Assembly (NCBI GenBank): GCA_002794775.1 | Contig: NBAY01000111.1 | Coordinates: forward strand, 1-64,000 | Origin: Porodaedalea pini | Lineage: Eukaryota > Basidiomycota > Agaricomycetes > Hymenochaetales > Hymenochaetaceae | Direction: 5' to 3' | Length of the DNA: 64,000 nucleotides | Shown here: positions 1 through 10,291 of the stretch, one piece after another | Layout: each line of letters starts with the position of its first letter | Position numbering within the stretch: the first letter of the stretch is position 1 | Translations under genes and position numbers: made by a program | The notes under the pieces: model-generated | What the model was told of the DNA's origin: nothing | Database searches by the model: none | What the model saw: the letters and a program-made list of their open reading frames with translations, nothing else

Positions 1-402
1 ACTCAAAAGGATAGCTAATCGCCTTTGATAGCTTCAGAACACGGCACAGCTCGGGCAACTAGGGATGCGGCGACGCCATATTACAGTACATCACAGCCAA
101 AGTCTACGAGATATACGAATTGTTCTGTATTGCTACAATGACCGTGTCGAGCGCGTAGACAACCTAGAGAACACTGAAGGGTATTCAATTCTTGAGACGA
201 GCCTGAATCAAGGTCGAAGAGACCTAGGGGACTTGACTTGACTCAAGAATTGAATGCCCTCTAGATTGCGACCATATTATGAGAGTACCATTCACCTAAA
301 GCATGCCAGTGCAGTGGTCACGTGAAGGAAAAGTTGGTGAGTCCCAAGAAACGACCTGTCCACCTAGTACCGTCTCTACGCGAATGATTTTTGTCTCTGT
401 CT
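1..402. other. Upstream region of NLR1 with an inverted repeat
   Basis: No coding region could be supported. An inverted repeat lies at 178-196 (AGGGTATTCAATTCTTGAG) and 242-260 (CTCAAGAATTGAATGCCCT). It has 18 of 19 positions paired and a loop of about 45 nt. It may be part of a small transposon or a transcribed hairpin; neither can be shown from sequence alone. Confidence 0.5.
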
Positions 403-1600
403 ATGGAGATCTCGACTCCGTACGTTAGACCTGAAATACTCGCAGCACTCCACCATCTCGACCTTTCTGCACATACCATAGACAGAGAGACCAAAGTCTC
501 AGGCAATGGGGGTTTTGGGGATATCTTTAAAGGAGCCTGTTCTCCTCCAGTTCGCGGGACCGTCAAGGTAACTATAAAGCTGTTGCGCTTTTATTTGAAG
601 GACGATATCAAGAAGGTATGTTCTGCGCATTGCTGATCACGCTGCCTTAACCCTGTGAATAATTTTTTTGTAGGTATTTGAGAAGGAAATCTATGTGTGG
701 TCAAAGCTGGACCATGCCAACGTCCTTCCTTTGCTAGGCTTTTTTTGGGGAGTATGGGACTGGATACCCAGTGCTCGTGTCGGAATGGATGGACAATGGG
801 TCTGCGTCGTCATATGTCTCATTGCACCCAGATTGCAATTTAATGCGACTGGTCCGTGCTTTATCATTCATTATCGTTTTTGTGAATCACTAACATATCT
901 TGTAGGTTACTGGAGTCGCCGAGGGACTTGTTTATCTGCATGAGAAGCAGGTGATCCATTCGGACATCAAATTTGTACGTCCGATTCGCTTATTCGTTCA
1001 ACACCCACAATGTACTCCTTATAGGAGAATATCGTCGTCTCTGAATCTGGAGATGCTCGTATCTGTGATTTTGGAGGGGCACGTATCGTTGCTGCGAGCA
1101 TGAGCACAGCAAAACCTAGCAGCGAGCTACGAGGCACGCAGCGCTATATTGCTTACGAGCTAATCGCATCGTTTGACTAGTACATGAGTCATACCAAAGA
1201 ATCCGATGTGTGGGCCTTCGGTATGACTATCTTCGTGCGTTAATTTATCGTATGTGGTATCATAAGAGTAGTAACCCGTGCTATTCAAAGGCGTTACTCA
1301 CCCAACAGCTTCCATATGTGGGTCTCTCGGATGCGCAGGTACTACTAGCCATCGCAAGGCGTGAGCTGCCCTTTCTCCCGCCGTCCGACTCTTGGAGCTC
1401 GCACAGACTGGAAGCGAAGGAAATTCTTTGGAACATCTGCCTGCTTTGTTGGGATCACGATCCCGAGACGCGCACTGACATGGCTGAGATCCTGGAACAC
1501 TTGCAGAAGCCTTCCAATGAGAAAGATGTGTCGAGACCGGATGGTGATCGCGACACAGACCGCCCAAATGTTAAACGGCGCAGGATCGCAAACCAAGCGG
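403..1600 (+). pseudogene. Protein kinase module of NLR1
   Basis: Exons at 403-615, from 674, about 906-975, from about 1025 to 1234, and from 1291 encode a tyrosine-kinase-like fold of the type common in Agaricomycetes. The N lobe has the glycine loop, the VTIK lysine and a KEIYVW helix with the expected Glu. The C lobe has IHSDIKFEN, CDFGG and DVWAFGM. The APE position reads AYE. The TAG at 1178 lies just after this activation-segment end, and the seven-T run at 740-746 shifts the frame between N and C lobes. If expressed from this allele it could not give a full kinase. The C-terminal lobe continues without a break into a basic stretch (KRRR) and the NLR linker. Confidence 0.75.
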
Positions 1601-4130
1601 GGACTGTAGGGTCCAGTGCGATTGAAACTCTCAACGGAGCACATCAATTGAGTGAGGAGGGTGTCTTGCACGAATCGCTTCAAGCTCTTTTTTCGAAGTT
1701 GAGCTCAATTTACATATCTGTTGACAATAAATCCGAAGTAAGTGATATGCTCGCAATCGTGCGTATGGTTGATAATTGGAGACTAGATCTACCTTTACCT
1801 ATACCTTGCATTTGAAAGCGCTTTTGGACTATATGAGGTACGTCCAGTGCACTAAGCTTGTTGCATAATACACGTCTTAATTCGAGATGCTTGATTGCAG
1901 GGCGTCTCAAATCAGTCTAGGAGTGACCAGAGAATTGTTAGTCTTGTGTATGCCACAGAAACGAGGTCCTCTGCGACACGCTATCTCTTCCCGACAAGAC
2001 CGAGAATCTTATAGAAACCACCATCCGACTCTTAAAGCAGACCACGGAGTGTTGTCTCTTTATCCGACAATATATTCCCCAGGACAATGCTAGTGAGCCT
2101 AATCGTCTGCGATGTATTCGCAAAACATTAACTTCATGCAAGGACGGATGCTTAACGTGGCCAGCAGCGAGAAAATAGTTAAACTGCAACAGTCTTTAGT
2201 CGATCTCAAGGAAGCACTCAAAGTGGGAAAGAATCTATACTCTTCTTTTGTTTCTGCACGGACGTCCGAAAAAGTCGATACTTTATGTGCGTATAGTAAC
2301 TCGTATACCGATTGAACTTCATTGAAGTGTTTAAATCAGCTCTACGTCAACGACTCAATCCTATTCAAATGGACGCGTTTGATCGCCCGCATTGCTTTCC
2401 TGGAACAAGGGTCGACGTCCGAAACCAAATCATGGAATGGATGCTGACGGATACAGGCCGGAACATACTTTGGCTGTATGGCGTTGCGGGTTCCGGCAAA
2501 AGCACCATCAGTACGAGTATCGCAGAATACTTTCGTGGCATATCTCGTCTTGGCGGGTTTCTTTTCTTTGAACGGGGAAAGAGCGATCCCGCTTCTGTCA
2601 TCCGGACGATTGCTTACACGCTAGCATTATTTGACTCCTCGATTGCAACACACGTCGTGGCAACTATCGAGGGCCTCAGTGACACTGGTTCAGCCTCAGC
2701 AGCAAGCCAGTTCGAGAAGCTCCTGCTGGAGCCTCTCACTGCCGCTGCCGATGCCATGCAAGGTCCTGTTATCGTTGTCCTCGACGCGTTGGACGAATGT
2801 GGCACATTTGATACTCGTCGTAACCTTTTGCGGCTTATCTCCCGAGAATTCCCAAAACTTCCTAAGACTTTTCGAATCCTCATTACGAGTCGATCGGAGG
2901 CGGATATCCACAAAGCCTTATCATCGCAGCCATCTGTTCGTGGAATGGAACTAGATTACTCTTCGGCGGCCACTCACAATGACGTACTTCGGTACATTGA
3001 CCACGAGATGCGCGCGATCCTCGCGAGCGCGGGGGTCAAAGTGCCGGTGGGTTGGCCATGGGATACGAATATGACTATTTTTGGAAAGACAACAGGGGGG
3101 CTTTTCATATGGGGGTCGACAGCCGTTAAGCTTGTTTCTCTCAGCGACGATCCACTCCGAAAACTCGAAGAACTCCTTGGACTCATTTCAACTTCGCGAC
3201 TGCTTGGCGAGTTTGGTCTAAATGATTTATATGCCTCTGTTCTCTCCCATTCGGGAATTTCCTGGGAGGATGATATATCCAAAGACCGGTTTTCAGGCGT
3301 ACTTGGTCTAATCCTACTTAGCAGGACCCCGCTCTCAGTTGCAACCATTGATGGTATCCTAGGCTTTCCATCCGAATCATCATCACGCCTCATTATCTCA
3401 AGACTTCAGAGCGTGCTCGCGTACACGCTTGATATGCCCGATGCGCCTGTCCGCCTTTTCCACGCTTCTTTTTCCGACTACCTCATGGCACCCGAGCGTT
3501 ACGCAGACCACTGGTTCATCAACATCAACGACCAGAAGCAGATGATAGCCACTCGATGTTTTGATGTTATGGCGAAGTTACTACGCTTCAACATCTGCAA
3601 CATACAGACATCATTCGACCACAATGATAAAGTCGAGGGGCTTCATGGTCGTATCCAGGAGGAGATACCGCCGCACTTGGAATATGCTTGCCGTTTCTGG
3701 GCCGAACATCTTCGCGACGTTCTATCCTCGCCCTGCTTGCTTGACAGATTGTCGACTTTTGCAAGAGACCACCTACTCCACTGGTTCGAAGTCCTCAGTC
3801 TGACGAAACACTTCCGTCGCCTCGCCGGTCGCGCCCTTCTCGATGGTGTTCTGTGGACTGCGGTTAGTGCATCAGTCCGGTTTTCTTAAATCCATACAGC
3901 TCATGTTCTGGTAGTCAAACCACAGCGAGATCTCATCCTTCTTATGGGATGCCTATAGGCTTTCCAGCATCTTTGCATTACCGATTTCACAAAGCGCGCC
4001 ACACATCTACCTCTCCACATTTAGTCTTTCGAAAGGGGAATCAGTTGTCTCAGACCATTATTCAAAGACGCACCCCGTCGTTCGCATACATCGTTTAGGA
4101 ACCAAAGCATCGACACCATGCATTAAGACT

Positions 4131-5031
4131 TTCCAAGGCCACACGGACAGTGTCAACTCGGTCGCGTTCTCTCCTGACGGGAAGCGTGTCGCCCCGGGCT
4201 CTTATGATCATTCGATCCGTGTCTGGAATGCGGAAAGCGGGGAGGTCGTCTCTGGCCCGTTTCAAGGGCACACGAGCTGGGTCTTGTCGGTCGCGTTCTC
4301 ACCAGACGGGAAGCGGGTCGTCTCGGGCTCTGGGGATCATTCGATCCTTGTTTGGGACGCGGAAAGCGGGGAGGTCGTCTCGGGCCCGTTTGAAGGGCAC
4401 ACAGACAGCGTCTGGTCGGTCGCGCTCTCGCCAGACGGGAAGCGGGTCGTCTCGGGCTCAAGGGATTGTTAAATCCGTGTTTGGGACACAGAGTGGGGAG
4501 GTCGTCTCGGGCCCGTTCAAAGGGCACGCGGAAAGTGTCAACTCGGTCGCGTTCTCTCCTGACGGGGAGCATGTCGTCTGGGGCTCTGCGGATGCTTCGA
4601 TCTGTGTTTGGGATGCAGAAACTGGGGAGGTCGTCTCGGGCACGTTTCAAGGGCACACGTCCAGTGTCAACTCGGTCGCATTCTCACCTGACGGGAAGTG
4701 TGTCGTCTCGGGCTCTGAGGATTGTTCGATCCGTGTTTGGGATGCAGAAAGCGGGGACATTGTCTCAGGTCCGTTTAAAGGGCACAGGGCCAGCATCGAG
4801 TCGGTCGTATTCTCACCTGACGGGAAGCATGTCGTCTCGGGCTCTTGGGATCGGTCCGTCCGTGTTTGGGACGCTGAAAGCGGGGAGATCATCTCGGATC
4901 CCATGGAAGTGCTTACAGAAAATGTCACCTCGGTTGCGTTCTCGCCCGACAGGATGCACAGCGTCTCGGGCTCTCTGGACGGAGTCATCAATGTTTCAAA
5001 TGTGGACAAAGGGAATGTGCCTTCAGGGTCA
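4131..5031 (+). repeat. WD40 array of NLR1, seven 129-nt units
   Basis: The units recur at exactly 129 nt except between units 3 and 4, where the spacing is 127 nt because of a 2-nt deletion. Most units carry the core VAFSPDG and end in [16 protein letters not shown]. Units 1 to 6 are very alike at the DNA level, as expected when a repeat array is homogenised by recombination. Unit 7 is divergent (no GH dipeptide, VINVSNVDKG instead of the WD end) and leads into the conserved tail. Confidence 0.9.
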
Positions 5032-5257
5032 CCCAAGGAAAACTTAAACTTAAACTGGATCATGTCTGAGGACGGGTGGATACTTGGTAAACAAGGGGAG
5101 CTACTCTTATGGATTCCACCTGATATAAGTCCAACGCTTTGGCACCCTCGCAATACCGCAGTCTTTAGCTGCCGATTTTCGACAATACTGCACTTAACGG
5201 ACTGTGCCCTGGGAACGGACTGGCAAAAGGGCTTCTTCGTGTCGAAGTAATGTGTAG

Positions 5258-5710
5258 ATTATGTTGCATGTAGTGAAAGTAATTTCTGACAAAAAAAAAT
5301 TTGGATCTAATTGTTCATACGTGGTGATATAAAATGATATCTGCTCGGTTCAGCGTCCAACGCCCTGGTGTATCTTCGACAGAGTCGAATGGATTCCTCG
5401 ATATCAGAATGATTGATATCAAGCAGCATAGCTGCTGCTGGTCTTTGTACGTATATGTCGAAGGCCATAGGTCGTCAACAGTGCCGAGGCTCTCCCAAAT
5501 TAAAGTCACAAAAAATCATTTCACGTTATTCCAATACATCCAATGTGACATCTACTGGCCATATGAATTTGTTTGTTCAACTGCCACCCAAACGCAAATT
5601 CCGTGTCGATCTTTTCACGCGGATCGGCCGCCTTGCCATCAAAGTGCCTCATCCCTCCCTCAATCACATCGCTCTCCTACCAATCCACACATGACGCCCA
5701 TCTCAACAAT
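5258..5710. repeat. NLR1 3' flank, duplicated after NLR2
   Basis: This non-coding stretch resembles 15746-16255 downstream of NLR2 in the same order: a GTGGTGAT block, a TCGAATG block, an AAGGCCA block, and a GATCTTTTCACG/GATCTCTTCATG block. The similarity shows that the NLR duplication included about 0.5 kb of 3' flank. No gene was seen between 5251 and 5823. Confidence 0.7.
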
Positions 5711-5823
5711 AAAAAAAAATCTCAGCCACATGATCTAGTGCTTATATGTATACCATCGAGTTCAACTGGACTGTTCGTACTCTTGCAGCAGGCATTCGCA
5801 CGCAATGGGCGAGTCAGTGCCTC

Positions 5824-8471
5824 GCCTAGTAAAGATACCTGAACCCTCGTTTTCTCTCCATCGCCTCCTCGAGCGTGATGCCCTCCAAACGTGCCGCTTC
5901 CTCGATACGTTCACGATTAGCACCCTTAAGCGCACCCAGTTCATCCTTGTCCAGTCTCTCGTTCTCGCGGATGAGGATCCATCGTATCACTGACGTTGTT
6001 ATTGAGTGAGCTCGGAGACGTACGTTGAGAGATATCTGGCTTACCGAATGCTAGGACGGAGCTAGTGGCTAGCGCTGCAATACCAATGAACATCGATTGG
6101 TGGTACGTCGGTCCCCACTCTGCCTTCCAGGCAAATGAACCGACCCTTTCGAAAAAGAAAGTATGAATACTGACTTATCCCGCTTTGTAAAGTAGGAGAC
6201 GACAAACAGGTTTCCAGCGTTGCCGAATCCATTCACCATCCCGATTGCCACTGCACGCTTTGTTGGTGGGCGCGGAATGGCGTTGGACACCCAGACCAAG
6301 GTCAGAGCGAAGCCTATATTCACATGTCAGGTGATAAATATCATGAGATACTCTGGTGAGCCAACCTAGCGCGAACAGCGACGAACCTGCATAACCGCTC
6401 GCCATGAGGAACATCCCAACGTACCGACCACCAACGGAGAATGTCGATACGCCGATGATGTAGCCGACGATGACTCCCCACCAGGGCACCGCAAGGTGGA
6501 AGAATCGTTCTCCAGATCTATCTAGGTTGCGATGGATTTCAGAAATTTGGTTTGTCTCAAACGCGCCGAACAAGGCTCACCGGCATGGAAGGCGTTCACA
6601 CAGCAGACGATGGTGGCGAAAATCCATGGTGGACTATAGCAAAAGAATGCTTTCAGTGCCTACTTGAATCGCCACAGGCTATGTCTCTTAAGAGGACGCT
6701 TACGCGGCAAGAAGTAAACTGGTCGTGGTATTAAAACCAAGCGTCGAAGTAAGTCTGTCAAACACAGAACACGGGCAATCAGTAACTTCCATAGTCGTAA
6801 AAGAATTGAAAGAGCCTACGTCGGGAAGAAATTCACGAAGCTCAACCCCAAAACCTGCGACGCCGTCATGACAGAGAAAATGGGCACCTTGATGTCCTTG
6901 CAAGCGAGCTTCAAACCCGTCCACATCCTACAGACTCGCAATGAGCAGTGCGCAAGCAAATCGGAAACTATTCTCTATGCTCACGATTCGCCTGCACGAT
7001 CTTGATCCGCTTCTCCTGCGTCTTCTGCGAGCCGCGCCTGTGCGAGACGACTCTCGGTGGAAGACATCCAGCGGGTGTTATCCGGCTAGCAAAACGTGAT
7101 GAGTTTGTGTGCGGACCACTATACAGAGACAAAGCGTACGTAGTCGGGTAAAGCCCATCTAGAGGTAGCATGAATGTTGGCACTCAAGCTAACAGAGCAA
7201 TTTAGAACGCTTACATGGAAAGAAATCCGATACAGATTGTAATAGCGCCCTACAAGATAAAGCATCAGGCGGTTGTACTAATTTGTATGTAATATATCCA
7301 CTTCAATGAAGAAGAGCCTTGTCAAGGGATATCTCAGCATGCGCTTCGAAGGTGTGAACGAGAGGTGAAACACGCTTACCATCTCCAGCCACGTATTCCT
7401 CTCTTCCACTCCATGCCAGAGAGAATTCCCGCGGCCATTAGCTATGTCCACGAGGTCCGTTAGCTAACACAAGCGCCATACATAAATGAGCTTACGCTGC
7501 CAAATGCATTCGATATCAGCAGTCCGCCGAATAATATGGCAGACCGGAATGCCAATTCCTTGAGTTGAGGCATCAAAATCCTGAATGAGCGTGTTAAAAA
7601 TTGACTACATACCTTTCGCGTGTACCACCTCGAAAGAAGGTAGATGGCACCAGGGTAGAATGCCGCCTCCGGAAGACCGATGAAGAATCGACATGCGAGT
7701 ATACCGCCAAAGGAGTGCGTAATCTTCATCGAGCCCTCGACGTCAAAAGTGTGTTTAAAAATATTATAAAGAAAAAACATACACCAGTCATTGCGCTTGT
7801 CAGGCCCCAGAGCACCACACAGATTCCGATGTACCACGAAGGCCTGACAAAAGAATTCGCATCAAGTCTGCCAGGAATGATGCGAGAAAATTTGAAGCTA
7901 ACCTTTTTACGTAGTTTAGAATCTTGATGGTTGAGCAAAGGCAGACTCAGTGCCAGATCACTCTACGGTATTACTCTGAAGTAAACGTACCATATTGGAA
8001 GGGATCTGTGCGGGACAGTATGAGCCGTACAGAACGGCCACGACCGCGTCATATTGAATATCTGAGTTAAGTGCATCATAAGCGCGCAGGCCTCAAGTAT
8101 TACGAGTCGAAAAGCTTACCAGATAGACCGAGATCTTGTTCGAGGCCCTGGAGTCTCGCAGTTGTAATAGCAGTCCTCTGTAAAATTATTTGATCAGCAT
8201 TAACGGGGAAATATAGACACGAGCGCGTTACATCAATGTAGTTCATGATGAAAATGAGGATAATAGTTGGCATAAGACGCATGTCGAGCTTGCGAACGAG
8301 GCGCTTTTCCTCCACAGCACGCCTCTTGGAATCTAGGACGACCCTATCCGAAGTCACATCAACGTCCCTTTCCTCCAATCTCTTATTGTCCACAGAGACG
8401 TTTTCGATGTAGGACTCGTCTGCGATGGCCTTTTTCGAGTCAACCGCTGCTCCAAGATGAGAAGTGGCCAT
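5824..8471 (-). CDS. MFS transporter, Dal5/allantoate permease-like
   Basis: About a dozen short exons give one continuous major facilitator protein of roughly 490 residues. Recognisable segments from the N terminus are IILIFIMNYID (helix 1), DAVVAVLYGSYCPAQIPSNM, IGICVVLWGLTSAMTG, ACRFFIGLPEAAFYPG (the family signature between helices 4 and 5), LAFRSAILFGGLLISNAFG, AAGILSGMEWKRGIRGWRW, the central loop ESRLAQARLAEDAGEADQD, VWTGLKLACKDIKVPIF, LGLSFVNFFP, WGVIVGYIIGVSTF and FALTLVWVSNAIPRPPTKRA, then a charged tail ending RKRGFRYLY. The loop and signature match the fungal anion:cation symporter subfamily that takes up allantoate, pantothenate, nicotinate and similar anions. The substrate cannot be deduced. 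The gene lies between the two NLR copies and points the other way. A start 21 nt further upstream (8492) is also open. Confidence 0.85.
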
Positions 8472-8474
8472 GAT

Positions 8475-9330
8475 CGTGCTTATCGAGAGCACAGAAGGCG
8501 AATCGTACTCCCGGGAAGAGGTGTGCTGCAGAGCAAGAGCTGTGCGCTAACAAGAGGCAGTTGTCTTTGCCGTCGAGAAAGATGACGTCTAGCACCTACT
8601 GGACTCACTGGCTGCGTCACAACGGCTCTCTAAGTCCTAGTCTGTTCGCTTCACGGGCCGTCTTCACGCACATGAGCATCCTGAACGCAATCGCTTCCCG
8701 GCATATACAGGCTTCCGGCCTTAAAAAGTACAGAAAGCATAACCAGACAATCCACATTCCACATATATATTCCGCGAGAGATGTTTGTGTTCTCGTGATG
8801 ATGCCGACCGCCATGAGTGCGGAGAACGAGAAGCGAAGCGGGGGCTGAGCGCACTTCCATTGATGACCGGTTTTTTGTAGACGGTGACGATGCCAACCTA
8901 TTCTTGGGCTCCCGTACTCGCGGTTATGGAGGGCGGAGCTCGAGATAGTCGCAGTATCAGTTTATCTTAAACGGCCTTATATATGGCATTAGACACCTGT
9001 TCATGCTAAAATTGAAGCGAGTCGATTCGAAAGGCCTCATTCTACGATTGGAATCTTGAGACCTTCAAATGATCCCTGATAGATCTCGGCACTTGTATCG
9101 GATTTAGCTTTTGCAAATGTTTGGAGAAGCCTGATACTTACGCAGTTAAAACGCTCGATGGGGGAGGTCAGGCAGAGAACACTTGTTCGAGTGCGATAAC
9201 GGGATACCATAATCAATGAAGTGGCCGGTCGACGATGACAAAGGTCATTCAGCCTTTGGAGTCGAGTCGAGAAATGGTACCCGGTAAAGGGAGGGAAAAA
9301 GAAGATAGAAGAAAGAGCGATTCGGAGGAT
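8475..9330. other. Intergenic region upstream of the MFS gene
   Basis: Only short, unconserved reading frames are present and I could not support a gene. It should contain the MFS promoter, but no clear TATA box was identified. Confidence 0.4.
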
Positions 9331-9339
9331 TCAAATTTT

Positions 9340-9880
9340 GAGCACGGAATGCGCACGTGACTTTGAAGGGCTTATCGACAGCTTTGCATCCGTGACCCTG
9401 AGACTGCAGTGCCTCTGCTACATGACGCGGATGCAAATCGTGCGTCGATCTTCTCCACGTCATCGCCGGGCTGTCTTCTCGCTCCAGCACGTTACGGCGA
9501 TATTGTCTTCTTCAACTGTATGTCCTCTTTCCCTTCACGTTTTCCCCATTCGTTTCCAGCCACCTCAGACAACCACATCACAACTCAATTCACCATTAAT
9601 ATTGCTCCATCCTACCCGTCCGGACATGACACCAACAGCACCATCACCAGCTTTGACTCTGGCCATTCCACAACTCGTCAACGTAACCTCTTTTCCTATT
9701 ATCAACTTCAGCGACAATGGTACCGCCTTCACATATGTTTTTGACGCAATCTCCAGCATGTGGTCCGGCACGGTCAGTATTTAACAACAATAACGAGAGC
9801 CGTCTGGGCTTTGACGCGTAGCGGCAGTAGTAGTAGTAGTATGCGCCGTCGTACTTCTGTAGGAAGCAGCCAGGTGACTC
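9340..9880 (+). pseudogene. Decayed cupredoxin (Ser-rich extracellular protein) copy
   Basis: This is a degenerate relative of the intact gene at 16504-17298. The stretch around 9490-9515 reads YGDIVFFN, matching VGDIVFFN of the intact copy, and is followed by an intron-like segment. Next come SDNHITTQ and HDTNSTITSFDSG, matching SGNHSATQ and HDTNSTINGFDSG. The matching pieces lie in different reading frames. A short AGT repeat near 9826 corresponds to the Ser-rich linker. No signal peptide or complete frame remains. Confidence 0.75.
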
Positions 9881-10290
9881 CCCGACTTCAATTTGTTGAC
9901 TACATATCGATAATACAAATCATATTAAGGAAGACGTGGACAAAGTATTATGTGAGATGTGACAGTACTAGTGAAGTCTGTGGTAAGGAACCTATCGCCT
10001 CTTACAAGTGGAGTGGAGTCCGCAAGGACTGCACACAGGATTGTATGCCCCAAACAGAGGGCAGCGCCTGGGATGGGAGGCTTCGCCTCTTCCATTCGGA
10101 GCCTGACATGCAGCTCGGGGTTGTCGATACTGTCATAAAACATTTTGCAGTTTTCTGGTCATTTTATATTAGTTCATGAGAGTCACGAATATGAATGAGA
10201 CTCAATATAGCTACATTGATTTCCGGTCCGAATTCTACTCCGCAAATGTCCAAAGTAGCTCCAGCCTCATGAGTTCCCTGAACTCATTGA
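9881..10290. other. Intergenic region, nothing recognised
   Basis: No reading frame with codon structure or similarity to anything else in the window was found. Confidence 0.3.
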
Positions 10291-10291
10291 T

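Larger units (their letters stand above)
403..5250 (+). pseudogene. NLR1: kinase-NACHT-WD40 STAND protein, disrupted
   Basis: Exons read as a protein kinase, a linker, a NACHT NTPase and WD40 repeats. The chosen start is the ATG at 403. Kinase marks are the glycine loop GNGGFGDIFKG, lysine in VTIK, IHSDIKFEN (HSD instead of HRD) and CDFGGAR. The NACHT exon (about 2329-3862) is open, with Walker A GVAGSGKST and Walker B VVLDALDECG. An intron (3863-3914) precedes the WD40 exon, which has seven 43-residue units starting at 4131, 4260, 4389, 4516, 4645, 4774 and 4903, and then the tail GWILGKQGELLLW. Lesions: an extra T in the run at 740-746, TAG at 1178, a frame change near 1960, TAA at 4470, and a 2-nt loss near 4488. 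Family knowledge: fungal NACHT-WD40 proteins are NLR-like signalling ATPases involved in non-self recognition and cell death. The linker exons align one-to-one with NLR2, so the kinase belongs to this gene and is not a neighbour. The pseudogene call assumes the assembly is correct. Confidence 0.8.

Noticed and set aside
4150..4500. Frame with Arg/Ser-rich product overlapping WD40 units of NLR1
   Set aside because: It is the shifted frame of the WD40 repeats. The WD40 reading is in another frame up to unit 3 and only joins this frame after the 2-nt deletion.
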